Positions 10,625 through 21,479 of a stretch of 64,000 bases of DNA are shown piece by piece. The notes beneath the pieces are model-generated. The model searched no databases. It worked only from the letters and a program-made list of their open reading frames with translations, and was not told the DNA's origin. Numbering within the stretch: the stretch's first letter is position 1; every line of letters begins with the position of its first letter. The stretch is from contig NW_024468911.1 of NCBI RefSeq assembly GCF_011745365.1, positions 3,714,759-3,778,758 on the forward strand, written 5' to 3'. A program made the position numbers and the translations under genes. The stretch comes from Cryphonectria parasitica EP155. Lineage: Eukaryota; Ascomycota; Sordariomycetes; Diaporthales; Cryphonectriaceae.

Positions 10625-13327
10625 ATGTATCTGCCGCGTTCCCTCCTCTCCAAGCTCTACCAGCACCTCACAAGTACACGCCATCCTCTCTCGCCGCCGG
10701 TCCTCATCCTCGTCGCCCTCGAGCCCGACGCTCTCTGCGCCTGTAGAATCCTCACACGCCTCCTCAAAAACGACTACATCCCCCACAAGATCCAGCCCGT
10801 CGCCGGCTATGGGGATCTCGAGCGCGTCGGCAGAGAGCTGGTCAGCCCCATGATGGAGCAGAACGGCGGCGCAGGTGGTGTCGTTGCCTGTCTGGGCGTA
10901 GGAGGCATGGTCGACCTGGGCACCGTGCTCGGCCTGGAGCTCGAGGGCGAGGACACAACCTTTGGCGGTGTCGAGGTCTGGCTCATCGACTCGCGTCGCC
11001 CTTGGAACCTAGCCAACGTGTTCGGGGGCTTCCCGCTCGAACCCGAGACAGAGTTCGCTTCTAGCTACCAGGCTCGCACGCCTGTCGGTGTGACGGGTGG
11101 AAGTATTGACCGTGCGTACAAGCCAGGAAAAGGTGGGATCGTGGTCTTCGACGATGGTGACATCGAAGACGAGCTTGCACCGCAGAACGAGGCGTACATG
11201 GCTCTCATGGAGATGCCTGATCTTGAGGATAACGGTGAGGATCTTGGTGACAGTGATTCCGAGAGTGAGGAAGAAGACGGGGACGACCCTTCCGAGGCTG
11301 CACCCCACGCAGGTCAGAAGCGGAAGTCCTGGTCTGACCAAGACGAAGACGATGAGAGTGACGACGACGACAGGCCGCGGCAGAGGAGGAGGAGCAACTC
11401 TTCCAGCTCGATACCCGAAACACCGGAGCGTCCAAAACAACGTGGACTAGTCTCAGTCCGTGAACAGGCACTGATGTCCTCGGATGCGCAAGATGAAGAC
11501 CCGCCGACTGCTGCTCAACCTCCTAAAGGACCTTCGGCGCGGACCCTGAGGAGACGCCTTCTTCGGCTGAGACGGCAGAACGAGGCCGTCCTGCGTGACT
11601 ACTACCGTAATGGCACACAGTACTCCGAACCCATCTCATCCATGGTATATTCTCTGGCTTCAGAACTCGGCCGAGAGGACAATGACATCCTCTGGCTGGC
11701 CATCGTTGGTGTTACGTCAATGGAGCTCTACGGCCGGTCGTCAGCAGGGGTAGCCGTGCCGGTGAGGAACTCCGAAAATAAGAACGCATCCGGCTGGCTA
11801 GGCATGCGCGGGGCCCGCATACGACAGCTTCTACGCGACGAAGTACGCCGCCTCAACCCACCAGAGCTCATCAACAGCAACAACGGAAGACTTCTGCCCG
11901 AGGCAGTTGGCGTTATTCCAACAACAGCAAGAAGCCCGGAGGACCACAGCATCCGGCTATCGCCCGAGCCACGACTATTGATGGTCAGGCATTGGAGTCT
12001 ATACGATGCTCTGTTGCACTCGCCTTACATTTTCTCACGCCTCAAGACATATGGTGAGCCGGGACTCAAGCGCCTTCACAAGTTTCTTGCGAAGATAGGC
12101 ATCAGTCTTGTCCAGTGCAAGCAAAATTATGCGCATATGGATATTGGGCTCAAGCGGGAACTTCGTTCGAAACTATTAAAACAAGGCCCCCTATATAAGC
12201 TTGACGACCTGGTCCCGGCTGTTGAGACAGATGGCAAAGATCGAGGTGGTGCAAAGGATGGCTGGGGCTTTGTGAGGAGCTGGGGCTGGCGGGCGACGCT
12301 AAGTGCGCAGGACGTTGGCGTGGTCATTGGAGCTCTTCTGGAAGTTGGGAAGCATGCCACTCTGGCCAACCCTGCGGCACAAGACGGCTCATCTCAGATC
12401 GTTGATGATGTCGGTGACGCTCTTATTGAGCAGGGCGAAGAGTGGGTTCCCAGGTTCTGGGATGCGTTTGATGCATTGGAGAAGTAAGTTTTCCTTTTTC
12501 TTTCTGAACCAGTCAACGTCAATTATGGTTTGGTTTTTTTTTTGTTGTTTTTTTATTATTTGCGAAAGCCAACACAGACACTTCCCAGTATCGAGGCGCT
12601 TAAACAGGGTCTTCCGACGGCACAATTTCTTCACAAGGCAATCTTCAACACCGGCACTGCCCTCTTGAGGAAGAAGCAGATCAAACACCTCATGTCGTTC
12701 CGCATGTGTGTTGTCAAGGACAGCGCCGAGGCTTCAATCTTTAACCATCCCGGGGCTCTCATGAAGCTTGCCCTATGGATTGGCGAAGCTCTAGCGGAAC
12801 AGGAGAAGGAAGCCACCGGCCGGCTTTCACAAGGCGGCCGTGGTACACCGCTTGTCGTGGCCAGCCTGAACGAGAAGCGCAGTGTGTACACTATCGTCGG
12901 CACGGGTGGCGGAGGGGGCCCAGACATGGCCTTCCTGGACAAGGAGGCCCAGAAGAAGAAGGAGCAGGCAAGGCAGGAGAAGGCGAAGGCCAAAGAAGAG
13001 AGCAGGCGCAACAAGCAGAAGGTCCGCGAGGAGAAGAGGGCCGCCAGACGAGCTACCAGAGGAGATGACGACGACGAAGATGATGTCGAGGACGAGACCG
13101 AGTCGGAAGGTTCTGACACATCAGACTCGGACTCTGATGAAGATGACGACGGGCCCCGCGGCAAGGGCTTTGGCCTGAACAGATTCGGCACGGCCTTCCA
13201 GGATGTCATTGCCGAGACGAGTGCCCGCGTGCGCATTGACAGCTTCGAGCACTGCGTGGTCGAAGTGCGCAAGGAGGACCTCTCTGGCTTCCTGGAGAGC
13301 CTGTCTTCCAAGGTCGTTGTCGGCTGA
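10625..13327 (+). CDS. CDC45: CDC45 DNA replication initiation factor
   Basis: Predicted 865-residue Cdc45, the RecJ-fold subunit of the CMG (Cdc45-MCM-GINS) replicative helicase, needed in the nucleus for origin firing and fork progression. It starts MYLPRSLLSKLYQHL, followed by the conserved N-terminal region ending in the aspartate-rich VWLIDSRRPWNL. Next comes a long acidic, serine-rich linker (about residues 180-250) and the RTLRRRLLRLRRQNEAVLRDYY block. The C-terminal part contains LPTAQFLHKAIFNTG and RIDSFEHCVVEVRKEDL. Two exons, 10625-12483 and 12589-13327, flank a 105-nt intron with a T-rich 3' half. A second acidic/basic low-complexity stretch interrupts the C-terminal domain, as in other filamentous ascomycetes. 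Single essential gene in known fungi. Confidence 0.96.
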
Positions 13328-13961
13328 TTGACGTTGGCTTGGCCGGCTTTTGCTTTTCTTCTTGTTTCTTTTTTTCTCTCTCGCTCACCAGAGCTTGGAG
13401 CGGCGACGGCATTTGACATTTGGCACAGCTGGGAGTCGAGGCCTTTCTCTTTTATTTGCCCTTATAAAATATCCCAGGTCATGGGGCGTCAAGCAGCAGA
13501 GATTGTCGATGGATGGACAGGTGTTAGTGGAATAAGCAGCATGGACGCAATCCGTAACGAGCTATCTCTGGACGAGGAGAGCGTGGAGCATGTGATCGGG
13601 GGAACATTCCTATTTCTGCTTACCTGCTAATGAGAAGATTATATACCATGAAAGACCAAAAGTACATTTGTCGAGCAAAAGCCCTAACTCTGACCTTTAT
13701 CCTATATAAAACTACACAATCTATGCTTTTTTCTCTTCATCCTTCCTTAGATAGTTAATCCAGTCCATTCATTTAATGCATACAGAAATCATTGTTTCCT
13801 CCTTAACATTAGGCGCTGGTGTAATCATATGTATATTCCTTACTAAAGGGAACTGGCTGCTTTCTATTCTCTCAACTTTTATATCGCTGTTTTTTCACCT
13901 TGGATTGCTGTTTGTAAAGCTTATTCGCGCGCAGCCTTTTCAAACACCGGGTACTATTCCA
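13328..13961. other. Gap between CDC45 and the P450 remnant
   Basis: This is 3' flank of CDC45, AT-rich after about 13640. It holds one copy of a dispersed repeat of about 43 bp (13613-13655). A 72-codon hydrophobic frame at 13776-13994 has no recognisable family and overlaps the end of the P450 remnant, so I do not call it a gene. Confidence 0.5.
13613..13655 (+). repeat. Dispersed repeat, copy 1
   Basis: A segment of about 43 bp containing TGCTAATGAGAAGATTATA matches 18640-18682 at roughly 86 percent by eye. The differences include both transitions and transversions. This copy lies about 300 bp beyond the 3' end of the P450 pseudogene. Confidence 0.55.
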
Positions 13962-15250
13962 TCAAAAGGCCTTCGGCCGAGGTTTATAGCGTAAATAGAC
14001 TGGCTGCTTTGGCCTTGAGGCAAAATGTGCATTATGGTCCTGCAGGGGCGGACCCACAGTTGTAGGACCGCCACCTGCATCTGCAGCTAGCTCAAAGTCA
14101 AAGAGTGCGAAAAAGTAAGCCATGATCAAGGTGATCTCCAGCTTCGCAAAGCGAGTTCCCACTGGCGTATTTAGGTCAGCTTCCTAATTACCCACGAGTA
14201 TTGTTGGGCTTGAAAAATGAGCAGAGGAGGAATGAAAAGCAAAAACGCAGGTTATCTTACAGCACGGATGTCTCCCAACGCCCCAGCCTATGAAAGCATA
14301 CGGGACTCTTTCATCCTCGGCGCGGTGGGCCTCATACCGGCTAGGATCGAAGCGCAATGGCTCAGTATAAATTTCCGGGTTAAAATGAGCTAGATCAAGC
14401 AGGAACGTTGCGTACGATCCGTCCGGAATCACCTCGACCTTGTCACCCTGCTTGGCCTTCTCAAGAAGCACGTCGCTCCCGGGGGCTCCACGTATCGTCA
14501 GGCGCACGCTCTCCCGCAGACAAAGATCAACAAGAACTGGGGAATTCTGCGTGCCAGACGTCCAGGGAAAGCGTATCCAATACGTCTGCGGGTTTCTGGC
14601 CCGGGAAGGTACGATGCCGCGAAATCACTTGATCAACCTCGGCGACCGCCCCTTTTTCCCCACTCCGGCGTCATGCTGAGAAAGACAGGCAACCAAGCAG
14701 CGTTCATACCGGTGTTGACTTGGCCGCCGAAGAGTGCGTTGATCACAAACTATGTAGGAGTAATAACATATTGCATCAGCGGGTGATTAGCGCATCCTGG
14801 CCGGGACAGAATAGACCGGGACGGCCCGGACGCTGTAGGGCCGAATTTTAGCCGGGGTAAACGAAAAACCGTTACTTACACCTGTGACGTCTTTGACGCT
14901 GCCTCCGGACTGTATCTAGGAATTGGAAGCATCTTAAACACGGTCTCCAGTGCTCCCTCTCTAGCGAAGGGAGAGTGTCCATACATTCATATACACCAAA
15001 AGCAGGACTGAAGAAGGCGTGAATGTGTACGTACCATCGAGAGGATTCATAACTCGCCATCCCGTCTCCTTGACCATGTTGGCGGCAAGGTGATTCTCAC
15101 ACATCGTCGCGCATCGTTGGTTAGCATGTCAAGGTTCCGAACAAAATTGTCGCGCTTTAACTAGATGGTCATGTTTTTTTGATGAAGAATGCACCGAAGC
15201 GTTCCACATCGCCCTTTGTCAAGAGCAAACAGGTCAAAATCTCAGCAGTG
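13962..15250 (-). pseudogene. Cytochrome P450 remnant with frameshifts and decayed 5' part
   Basis: The minus strand encodes recognisable P450 pieces: GDVERFGAFFIK, MVKETGWRVMNPLDG, VFKMLPIPRYSPEAA, the I-helix region FVINALFGGQVNTGMNAAW, the ExxR helix LCLRESVRLTIRG, the segment PLRFDPSRYEAHRAEDERV, and the haem loop GWGVGRHPCLGTRFAKLE rebuilt across a normal GT-AG intron. Two frame breaks are visible: near 14645-14660, in a run of C and T, between PEWGKR and VAEVDQ; and near 14534-14545, between HAEF and PVLVDLCLRE. The 5' third is present only as scattered fragments, and no start codon or membrane anchor can be assigned. The intact haem motif and splice sites suggest recent inactivation. 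Two sequencing errors in homopolymers plus a missed 5' end are the alternative explanation. Confidence 0.75.
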
Positions 15251-16159
15251 CCAGATTGGATATTGTCATAAGCATTTGATAAGACATCATTCAAAAACAT
15301 AAGCACGCTTTATTCAGGATTGAGAAATGTCAAATGTCGAGGACACGCAATGACACAGGAGATGTGTCCAAGATGCATATATGAATTGCGTTCGAGAACA
15401 GGAGCCAGGTCAGGCTGCTGGCCACCAGCAGGATCTGGTCTAACAGCCCGACCCTTTTTGAACCAGGAATCCATATACAGGAGTCTGGTTCGATACAGGG
15501 CCTTCCTTTACACCTCAAACCTCGCCGGTAGCATAGCTGGTCGGAACGATCTTGGTGGTCAACATTCATGTTGTGATGGTCTCTGGGTTGGCGGCAGGTT
15601 GGAAGCAGCATCCTTGTTTGCAGCATTGAAGCCTATTAATTTCATCAAGGCAATACTACTTCAGCAGAGAGGCGTCTCACTGTGCGCAGGGCTAATGCAC
15701 GGAATTCTTTGTTGGCATGCAACTGTGGGCAATGCCACATGTTTTAGCTCTCGGCCCGGCGCCTTTCCGCAGGGAAGCTCCTGCTTTGGTCGCGTAACCC
15801 CTCCACCAACGTAGACATAGCACGGCAGAATATGACACACCTTGTCACATTCAGAGGCTACTTCTCCCGACTTCTAATGGGTTAGGAGCCCCTCGCCAAC
15901 AGAACTCTGCAGGTCTCGGGTTCGGTTTGCCATTGCTGGCGAGATGGGAGTCGGAATGCAGGGAAAAGGGGGCCAGCATCTGCAATCCCAGCAGCTAGCA
16001 GCTTTGTGCGAAATACGCATATTACTACGACTACACCACATCATCTCTCGCACCATCCCGAGCTCTCTTGAAGGCTCACTAATCTCTTTCTTCTTCTTTT
16101 TGTTCTCCTCCTTCTTTCTCTGTGTCTTCACGGATTCTCCTTCTTATCTCTCACCCGTC
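15251..16159. other. Gap upstream of ERG26
   Basis: Contains frames on both strands without family signature, for example 15320-15814 on plus. The minus strand could hold further decayed P450 N-terminal sequence, but I could not place it. A CT/T-rich block at about 16080-16130, just before the ERG26 start, fits a fungal core promoter. An inverted CTCGCCA/TGGCGAG pair near 15892-15944 is too close-set to be a tRNA. Confidence 0.5.
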
Positions 16160-17303
16160 ATGGCAGCCATCAGCGGCGCCGGCAGCGCAGAAGACGCCCA
16201 GTCCCTCAGCCCCGCCCTCGTTACTGGCGGCTGCGGTTTCATCGGCTACCACATCGTCGCTCAGATTCTCAAGGATGAGCCTGCCTGCCAAGTCCACGTT
16301 ATCGATATTAAATACGGAGCGCAACCGCATTGACGGTGTCGAATACCACAATTGCGATATCACAGATGCTGCCCAGATCGAACAAATCCTAACCCAGGCC
16401 CGGCCTAAGACCATCTTTCACGTTGCATGCCCTGAATCTACGGTCCAGCAGCCCGCCAAGTTCAAGCTGGTCAATGTTATGGGCGCTCACAACCTTCTGG
16501 TCTCGGCAGAGAAGGTGCAAACGGTCCGGGCATTCATCAACACCTCCACATCGTCTGTTATCCACGATAACCGTTCCGATCTAATTCAGGCTGACGAGAG
16601 CCTGCCTGTTCTTCAGTATCCAGCCCAGAAGCGAGTCTATACTCTAACTAAAGCGGAAGCTGAAGCCGAGATCCTTGCTGCGAACCGTGCAAAGGGCGAC
16701 GCCTCGATGCTTACTGTCTCTATGCGGCCTGCAACAATTTTCGGGGAACGTGACACTATCACATTTGGCAAGATCGTAGCGAATGCTCGAAAGGGCAACG
16801 GCAAGGTCCAGTTCGGCCCCGGAAAGAACTTGTATGACTTCGTCTATGCGTCCAACTGCGCCGACGCTCATATTCTTGCCGCCAAGGCTCTTCTACGCGC
16901 ATACGGCAGACCCCCTCCAGCTTCTGATATGCGCGTCGACGGGGAGAGTTTCAATATTACGAATGAGGAGCCCATACCGGTCTGGTACTTCCAGCGTGCA
17001 ATTGCAGCTTCTGTTGGCCTGCCAGTCAAGACAGAAGAGATCAAGACTATCCCGGTCTGGGTTGCCTATCTTATGGCGACGATCGCCGAGTGGGTTACCT
17101 GGATTCGCTCCTTCGGTAGAGACCAGCCGATCATAACCCGGGAGGCCGTTCGTCTGACGGTTATCGAGCGCACTCTGAGTGGCGAGAAGATCAAGAGGGT
17201 GTTGGGATACAAGCCTAAAGTCACCATGGACGAAGGGCTGGCGAGAACGGGCAAGTGGTTCGTCGAGCAGGATGAGACTGCTGAAGCCAAGAAGGCTGTC
17301 TGA
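16160..17303 (+). CDS. ERG26: ERG26 sterol-4-alpha-carboxylate 3-dehydrogenase, frame broken once
   Basis: Encodes the NAD(P)-dependent C-3 sterol dehydrogenase (decarboxylating) of the ergosterol C-4 demethylation complex at the ER, acting with the ERG25 oxidase and ERG27 ketoreductase. It begins MAAISGAGSAEDAQ, then the Rossmann motif VTGGCGFIGYHI and the beta-strand VHVIDI. The frame then breaks at about 16306-16316. One extra base would move the reading from this frame to the frame that continues TERNRIDGVEYHNCDIT, FINTSTSSVIHDN, the catalytic YTLTK (YxxxK), SMRPATIFGERDT and the C-terminal MDEGLARTGKWFVE. No normal-size intron restores the frame. The only GT-AG pair that does is 30 nt and would delete the conserved strand. 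Either the sequence has a 1-nt error or this copy is a pseudogene. The gene is essential where tested, so a second copy would be expected in the latter case. Confidence 0.85.
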
Positions 17304-18149
17304 GTGCATAGTATGGGGTTCCTTCTCCGTCTCTCCTTTCTTTCTCCAGATGTAACTAGTGTTCCGATAATCTGATTGCGCACACATTATGAAGGTCGCG
17401 TTTCAATTCCCCACTGTACCTCTTAAATCTCCAGATGCTGGCTATGAAGGGTGTTGGTTGTAGAGAAAGAAAGCCTTGCCTGGTGGACGGCGCACACGCG
17501 TTGGGTGCTACCCTATGTGCTCTGCTCATGATAGAACAACCACTAAGATGGCAACCCCATATAGGAACCCTTTCAAAGGAGGATACTTCGGAAATTCTGA
17601 GCGGTAGACACATTGCAGTTAAACTTGGCAGAGGGTGCCGGGCTGAAGGGATCCGTGACCCTACCAACACGACAACACACCGCACAGTCTAACTAAGCTG
17701 CGCTGAACCCAAATTTCAGCGGGCCTGAGCAAAATGCAACCTGACAGTAATCCCACCAATTGCCAAGTGCGCATTTGCCCAACATATGTGTTGGTCCTCG
17801 ACGCAAGTAAGTCCAAAAGCAGGCCCATGTGAGACTTCTCGTACTTGAAAGGACATACATTACAAAAGGCAATGTGGGTCAAGTATCCGATGGTACTGGA
17901 CATCCCCTTCTCAAAGCCGGCCGCCGCATGCCAACTGAGGCAACAAGATAAGCCTCCTGTGATGCAACGACATGTTAATGAATAGTTTCTGGTCGTGTAA
18001 GACTTCATGTGTTAAAAAGAAAATCATCTCAGGGTGCTGAAAGTGTAGTCTTGACGCAGTTCAAAGAACGTGATAGCGAGCTGAGAACAGTCAAGTTTTC
18101 CTCATCTTCAACTGTTCCAAGCAATTTCACAACCATCTGCAGTAAAACA
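17304..18149. other. Gap downstream of ERG26
   Basis: The first about 120 bp is CT-rich 3' flank of ERG26. The rest has no convincing gene. A 115-codon minus-strand frame (17661-18008) has mixed hydrophobic stretches but no family I recognise. It could be chance or decayed sequence. Confidence 0.45.
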
Positions 18150-18660
18150 ATGGGATTGTTTTCTCCGATAGTAATACGCCTCTGGGCATTTGTTCTCTAT
18201 GTCTTTCTCGTGTGGAAGGTGCACCAAGTCTTTCATAGGCATTGGAATGTTAAGATAATTGCATCTATTGGCTCCACCAAGACCTCATATAACTTCAGTC
18301 TGTTGCTACCTCGGCGGTGAAATCTAACAAGGAACGCAAGGGCATAACTAAGGTCACGTCTCGAGACTGGGTAGGGAAGATTTTCTTCAGTCTACAGTAT
18401 CTTTGGAAAGGCCCCGAGATCCTTCTCAAGAATTATGTACAATAGTGCTCCCCTAAACTCTGGCTTGAAAGACCAAGACCCAAGTCTGACGTGTTAAATT
18501 GACGTAGATTCGAGGAGTTACGCTGGCCATTGAAACTCCCGAGCATTACTTCATACATTTCTCATCAGAAAAACACATCAGAGAGCTTGTCGACGCAAAC
18601 AGCCGCAAGGACGACTGGACCGCCCAGAAGATTGTGCAGGTTCTGCGTACTTGCTAATGA
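18150..18660 (+). pseudogene. Possible cytochrome P450 N-terminal relic
   Basis: An ATG at 18150 opens a short frame whose first residues, MGLFSPIVIRLWAFVLYVFL, resemble the signal anchor of a microsomal P450. It is followed by degenerate sequence with stops. From about 18515 to 18655 a second coding-like segment reads GVTLAIETPEHYFIHFSSEK then HIRELVDA, similar to the N-terminal sheet region of fungal P450s, and runs into TAA TGA. No downstream haem or ExxR segments follow on this strand. I take this as a truncated, decayed copy. The assignment rests on resemblance only. Its end overlaps copy 2 of the repeat found near the other P450 remnant. Confidence 0.4.
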
Positions 18661-18682
18661 GAATATTATAAACCGTGGAAAG
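18640..18682 (+). repeat. Dispersed repeat, copy 2
   Basis: Matches 13613-13655 over about 43 bp with around six differences, in the same orientation. It begins inside the last codons of the putative P450 relic and extends past its stop codons. Confidence 0.55.
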
Positions 18683-19159
18683 GAGGCTCAAGTCTCGAAT
18701 GCAGTGTATCTTGTCGTTTTCTCTCGTTTCGTCTCTTTGTCTTATTTTTGCCGATTCGTCCCTCCACACCAGTGCAGTGTGTCTGCACATCCTTTTTCCA
18801 CTTTCCTTCCTGCCCCCGAGCACACGCTCAATTCCTAATATCTGCCGTCTACGCCTTTGGGGGGAAACCTAGCCAGACCCATCCAGCAAGCTGCATGCAT
18901 GAGACGTCGCAGCCGAAGCGCTGCGCCTCCCCTCCCCTCCCTGGAGCTGGCCCTGCGAGTGGTTGGTTAATACGGGCAGCATGCATGCCGCCAGCCACAT
19001 TGGGGCTGTATTTCTTACATTTCCAAAGACACCCCTCTGCTTTCCTTCAAGCCCGTATCTCTCGCCCTCTCTTTTCATCTCCTCAACTCTCATTCCGTCG
19101 TAATCACCGATTTCCCATCACTGCACCTTCTGACGTCAATCACAACTCGATCTGCAGTC
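18683..19159. other. Promoter region of the STAND-like gene
   Basis: CT-rich sequence, especially 18700-18840 and 19030-19100, leads to the ATG at 19160. No separate gene is seen. Confidence 0.5.
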
Positions 19160-21479
19160 ATGGCCGAACTGCTCGGTACTATCGCCAGCGGCATCGCCGT
19201 CGCGGAAGTGGGGATGAAGGTCGGCGGCACGGTCTTCAAGCTCCGCGAGCTCTGGAAGGAAGTTCAGGAAGTGCCCGACAACATCCGAGTCCTCATGCAG
19301 GAGATTGATGCTCTGGTACCTCTCTTATCTACGGTCGAGGATAACTTCGATGCCGGCACAACGGTTCTTGTCGACAACGGGGCGGTGCCGGCCCTGAACA
19401 CAACAACACATGGGCAAAAGGTTTCCGTATTGTGTCGAAGTGCCCTGTGCGACTTACAGAATCTGGTCGAGGAACTGAACGCTGAGGTTTCCTCAGCCAA
19501 GAAAAGGAAGCGTGGGGTCGGCAAGATCAAAGTCGTGCTCAAGAAGGAAGAGATGAAGAAGTTCCAAAGCAAGCTGGAGAGGGCCGTGAAGCTTTTGAAT
19601 ACTGCCCAACTAAGCCATGTTACGTGAGGAACACAAGTGACTAATTGTCATGGGCCACAGCTGACTTCGCCTCCAGAGAACTGGTGAGGTTAATACCTCA
19701 AGCCATCACCCAGCAGCTCGCCACCATCACTCAACAGTCCGTCACCATCAGTACGACAAAGACACTCTTGGGCCCTGCAACGTCTAGCAGCCCTGCCAAG
19801 GAAAACGAAGTTCAAGACCAGGAGCTCACGAAGAGGAGCAATCGCCGACAACCACAATACTACCAGCAGCACCGCCTTCCCCCGACAACACCCACCTACT
19901 TTGGTAGAATTCTGATAAAGACTTTCGAGACGGACTCGTCCATGCTACCTAGTGAGTACCTAGGTACCGTATTATCTTGCTTCTCCATTGTGTGGCAGGA
20001 AGTCAGGAGTTAAGTTGTTGGAAGATATTCCCAGCCTACTTTTGTACAATCAGCAGCAGATTTGGATTCTTTTAATGTCTCCCGTCTTCTCTTCTGCAGA
20101 GGAGTACCCATAAGAAAGAAACAACCTGATACACCCAGACTTCCTGCCATGCCTTGAGACTGTATGTCGCTGATAACAAGAAGCCTGGATGGCACGGTTT
20201 CAGGCCCCGACATGGCTCTCCCGGCGAGTCTGGGAGATTCAAGCCTGCTCAGGCTGGCAGTACAGCATCACGACGTTCAATGTCGTTCCCGATGACTCCC
20301 CCGCTTTCCACCTGATAGAAGAATGTGACTGGGACGGGCTTTGTGAGTTATTTAGGAAAGGACTGGCTTCTCCTCTAGACTGCGACAAATGGGGAAGGAC
20401 CCTGTTTGAGGTAAGTGACCTGCGACATGTTCAACTACAGGACAACACTGATCATTAAGTATTAGCTTGCATGCCAATTTTCAAGCTATACCATTGCTCA
20501 GGAATTCCTCGAAAGGAATATGGCTCATATCCGTTTGGATTCAGCAGCGCACAGCTTGTTTTGGTTCTTGCTTTTTCTGCCCTTTGGAAGCGACATTGAC
20601 AACGACATGCAAATACTCACAGCTAGCAGACTTTTGGACTTGGTCGTCGAAGAGACTGTCGGTTTAGAACCCCAGAATGCGGGCTACTGGGTTAAAAGAT
20701 GTTTGCTGTTTTCTGAGGGTTGGTTCGAGACGCAAATCAGTCTTTACTTCCCCGGCTGGACAGATTTTCGGCCAAGAAACATATGCGGATTGGTGCTCAA
20801 TGGGGTCAACGGTTCGCTGATATCGAGTGAACCGGGCCCCATCCGGTGCTTGGTCCGCAAACACGGACCTATCCAGGCAGACGACGTGCGAATATGGCAA
20901 GAAGACGGGATATCACTTTTGCACTGGATAGTCACGTTATTCGGCATAAGTAACCCTTACACTGAGCTTCAGTGGAAGTATCTATTGATTGAGACCGTCC
21001 AGGCGGCTGCGACTGACTTACATCTCATGCAGAGTGTACCTTGGAGGCTGCGTGGGTCGCTGCTTAGTCCAGTCACGCCCTTAGTCTGTTTATTAGGAGG
21101 TTTTGCCTACACGTTAAGGTATCGGATTAGGAACTTGGAATCGCTGCATCAATCATTGAGGCTCTTCTTGACTGTCCTTCAGAGCTGCGGCGTCAACTTG
21201 GAGGAGTATGGGCGACGTGAATTCGAACTCTGGAGCGAGGAATATGGCGCCAACCATGTGGAGGCTATGTCCTGTGTCAGGTTTCCCAGTGGGATGATCT
21301 CTATTTACGTGGATGAGGAGGTCTTGTATCCTGTCGACACCATCCATTACGGCCCGACCCTTGAGGACTGGTCTTTTGAGTCCGACTTCGTTCAGGATTT
21401 TCTGGCGACGTTCTGGGATATGGTTGAGAACCCGCCTCGAGACGAGATCATGCCCGGCACATGGGTGGAAGACGAGTGA
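19160..21479 (+). CDS. Protein with fungal STAND-type N-terminal domain, unknown function
   Basis: Predicted 660 residues in four exons: 19160-19623, 19677-19951, 20181-20410, 20466-21479 (1983 nt in frame). The first about 155 residues, starting MAELLGTIASGIAVAEVGMK, resemble the helical N-terminal domain found on fungal STAND/NLR-like proteins (Helo-like type), with a basic patch KKRKRGVGKIKVVLKKEE. A glutamine/threonine-rich linker follows. The second half, from FQAPTWLSRRVWEIQACSGW through FHLIEECDWDGLCELFRKG, belongs to a family common in Sordariomycetes that often carries ankyrin-like units. It ends with DFLATFWDMVENPP and MPGTWVEDE. I see no P-loop, NACHT or NB-ARC motif, so it cannot be a complete STAND switch. 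The third exon border (intron 19952-20180, acceptor ACAAG) is the least certain. Confidence 0.7.

Noticed and set aside
15892..15944. Inverted repeat CTCGCCA/TGGCGAG with a GGTTCGG-like T-loop, considered as a tRNA
   Set aside because: The span is about 53 nt, too short for a tRNA, with no A box, anticodon arm or proper B box.
16122..16162. Alternative ERG26 start at 16122 giving one uninterrupted frame
   Set aside because: That N-terminus (MSSRILLLISHPSWQPS) lacks the Rossmann glycine motif, which is clearly encoded in the other phase from 16160.
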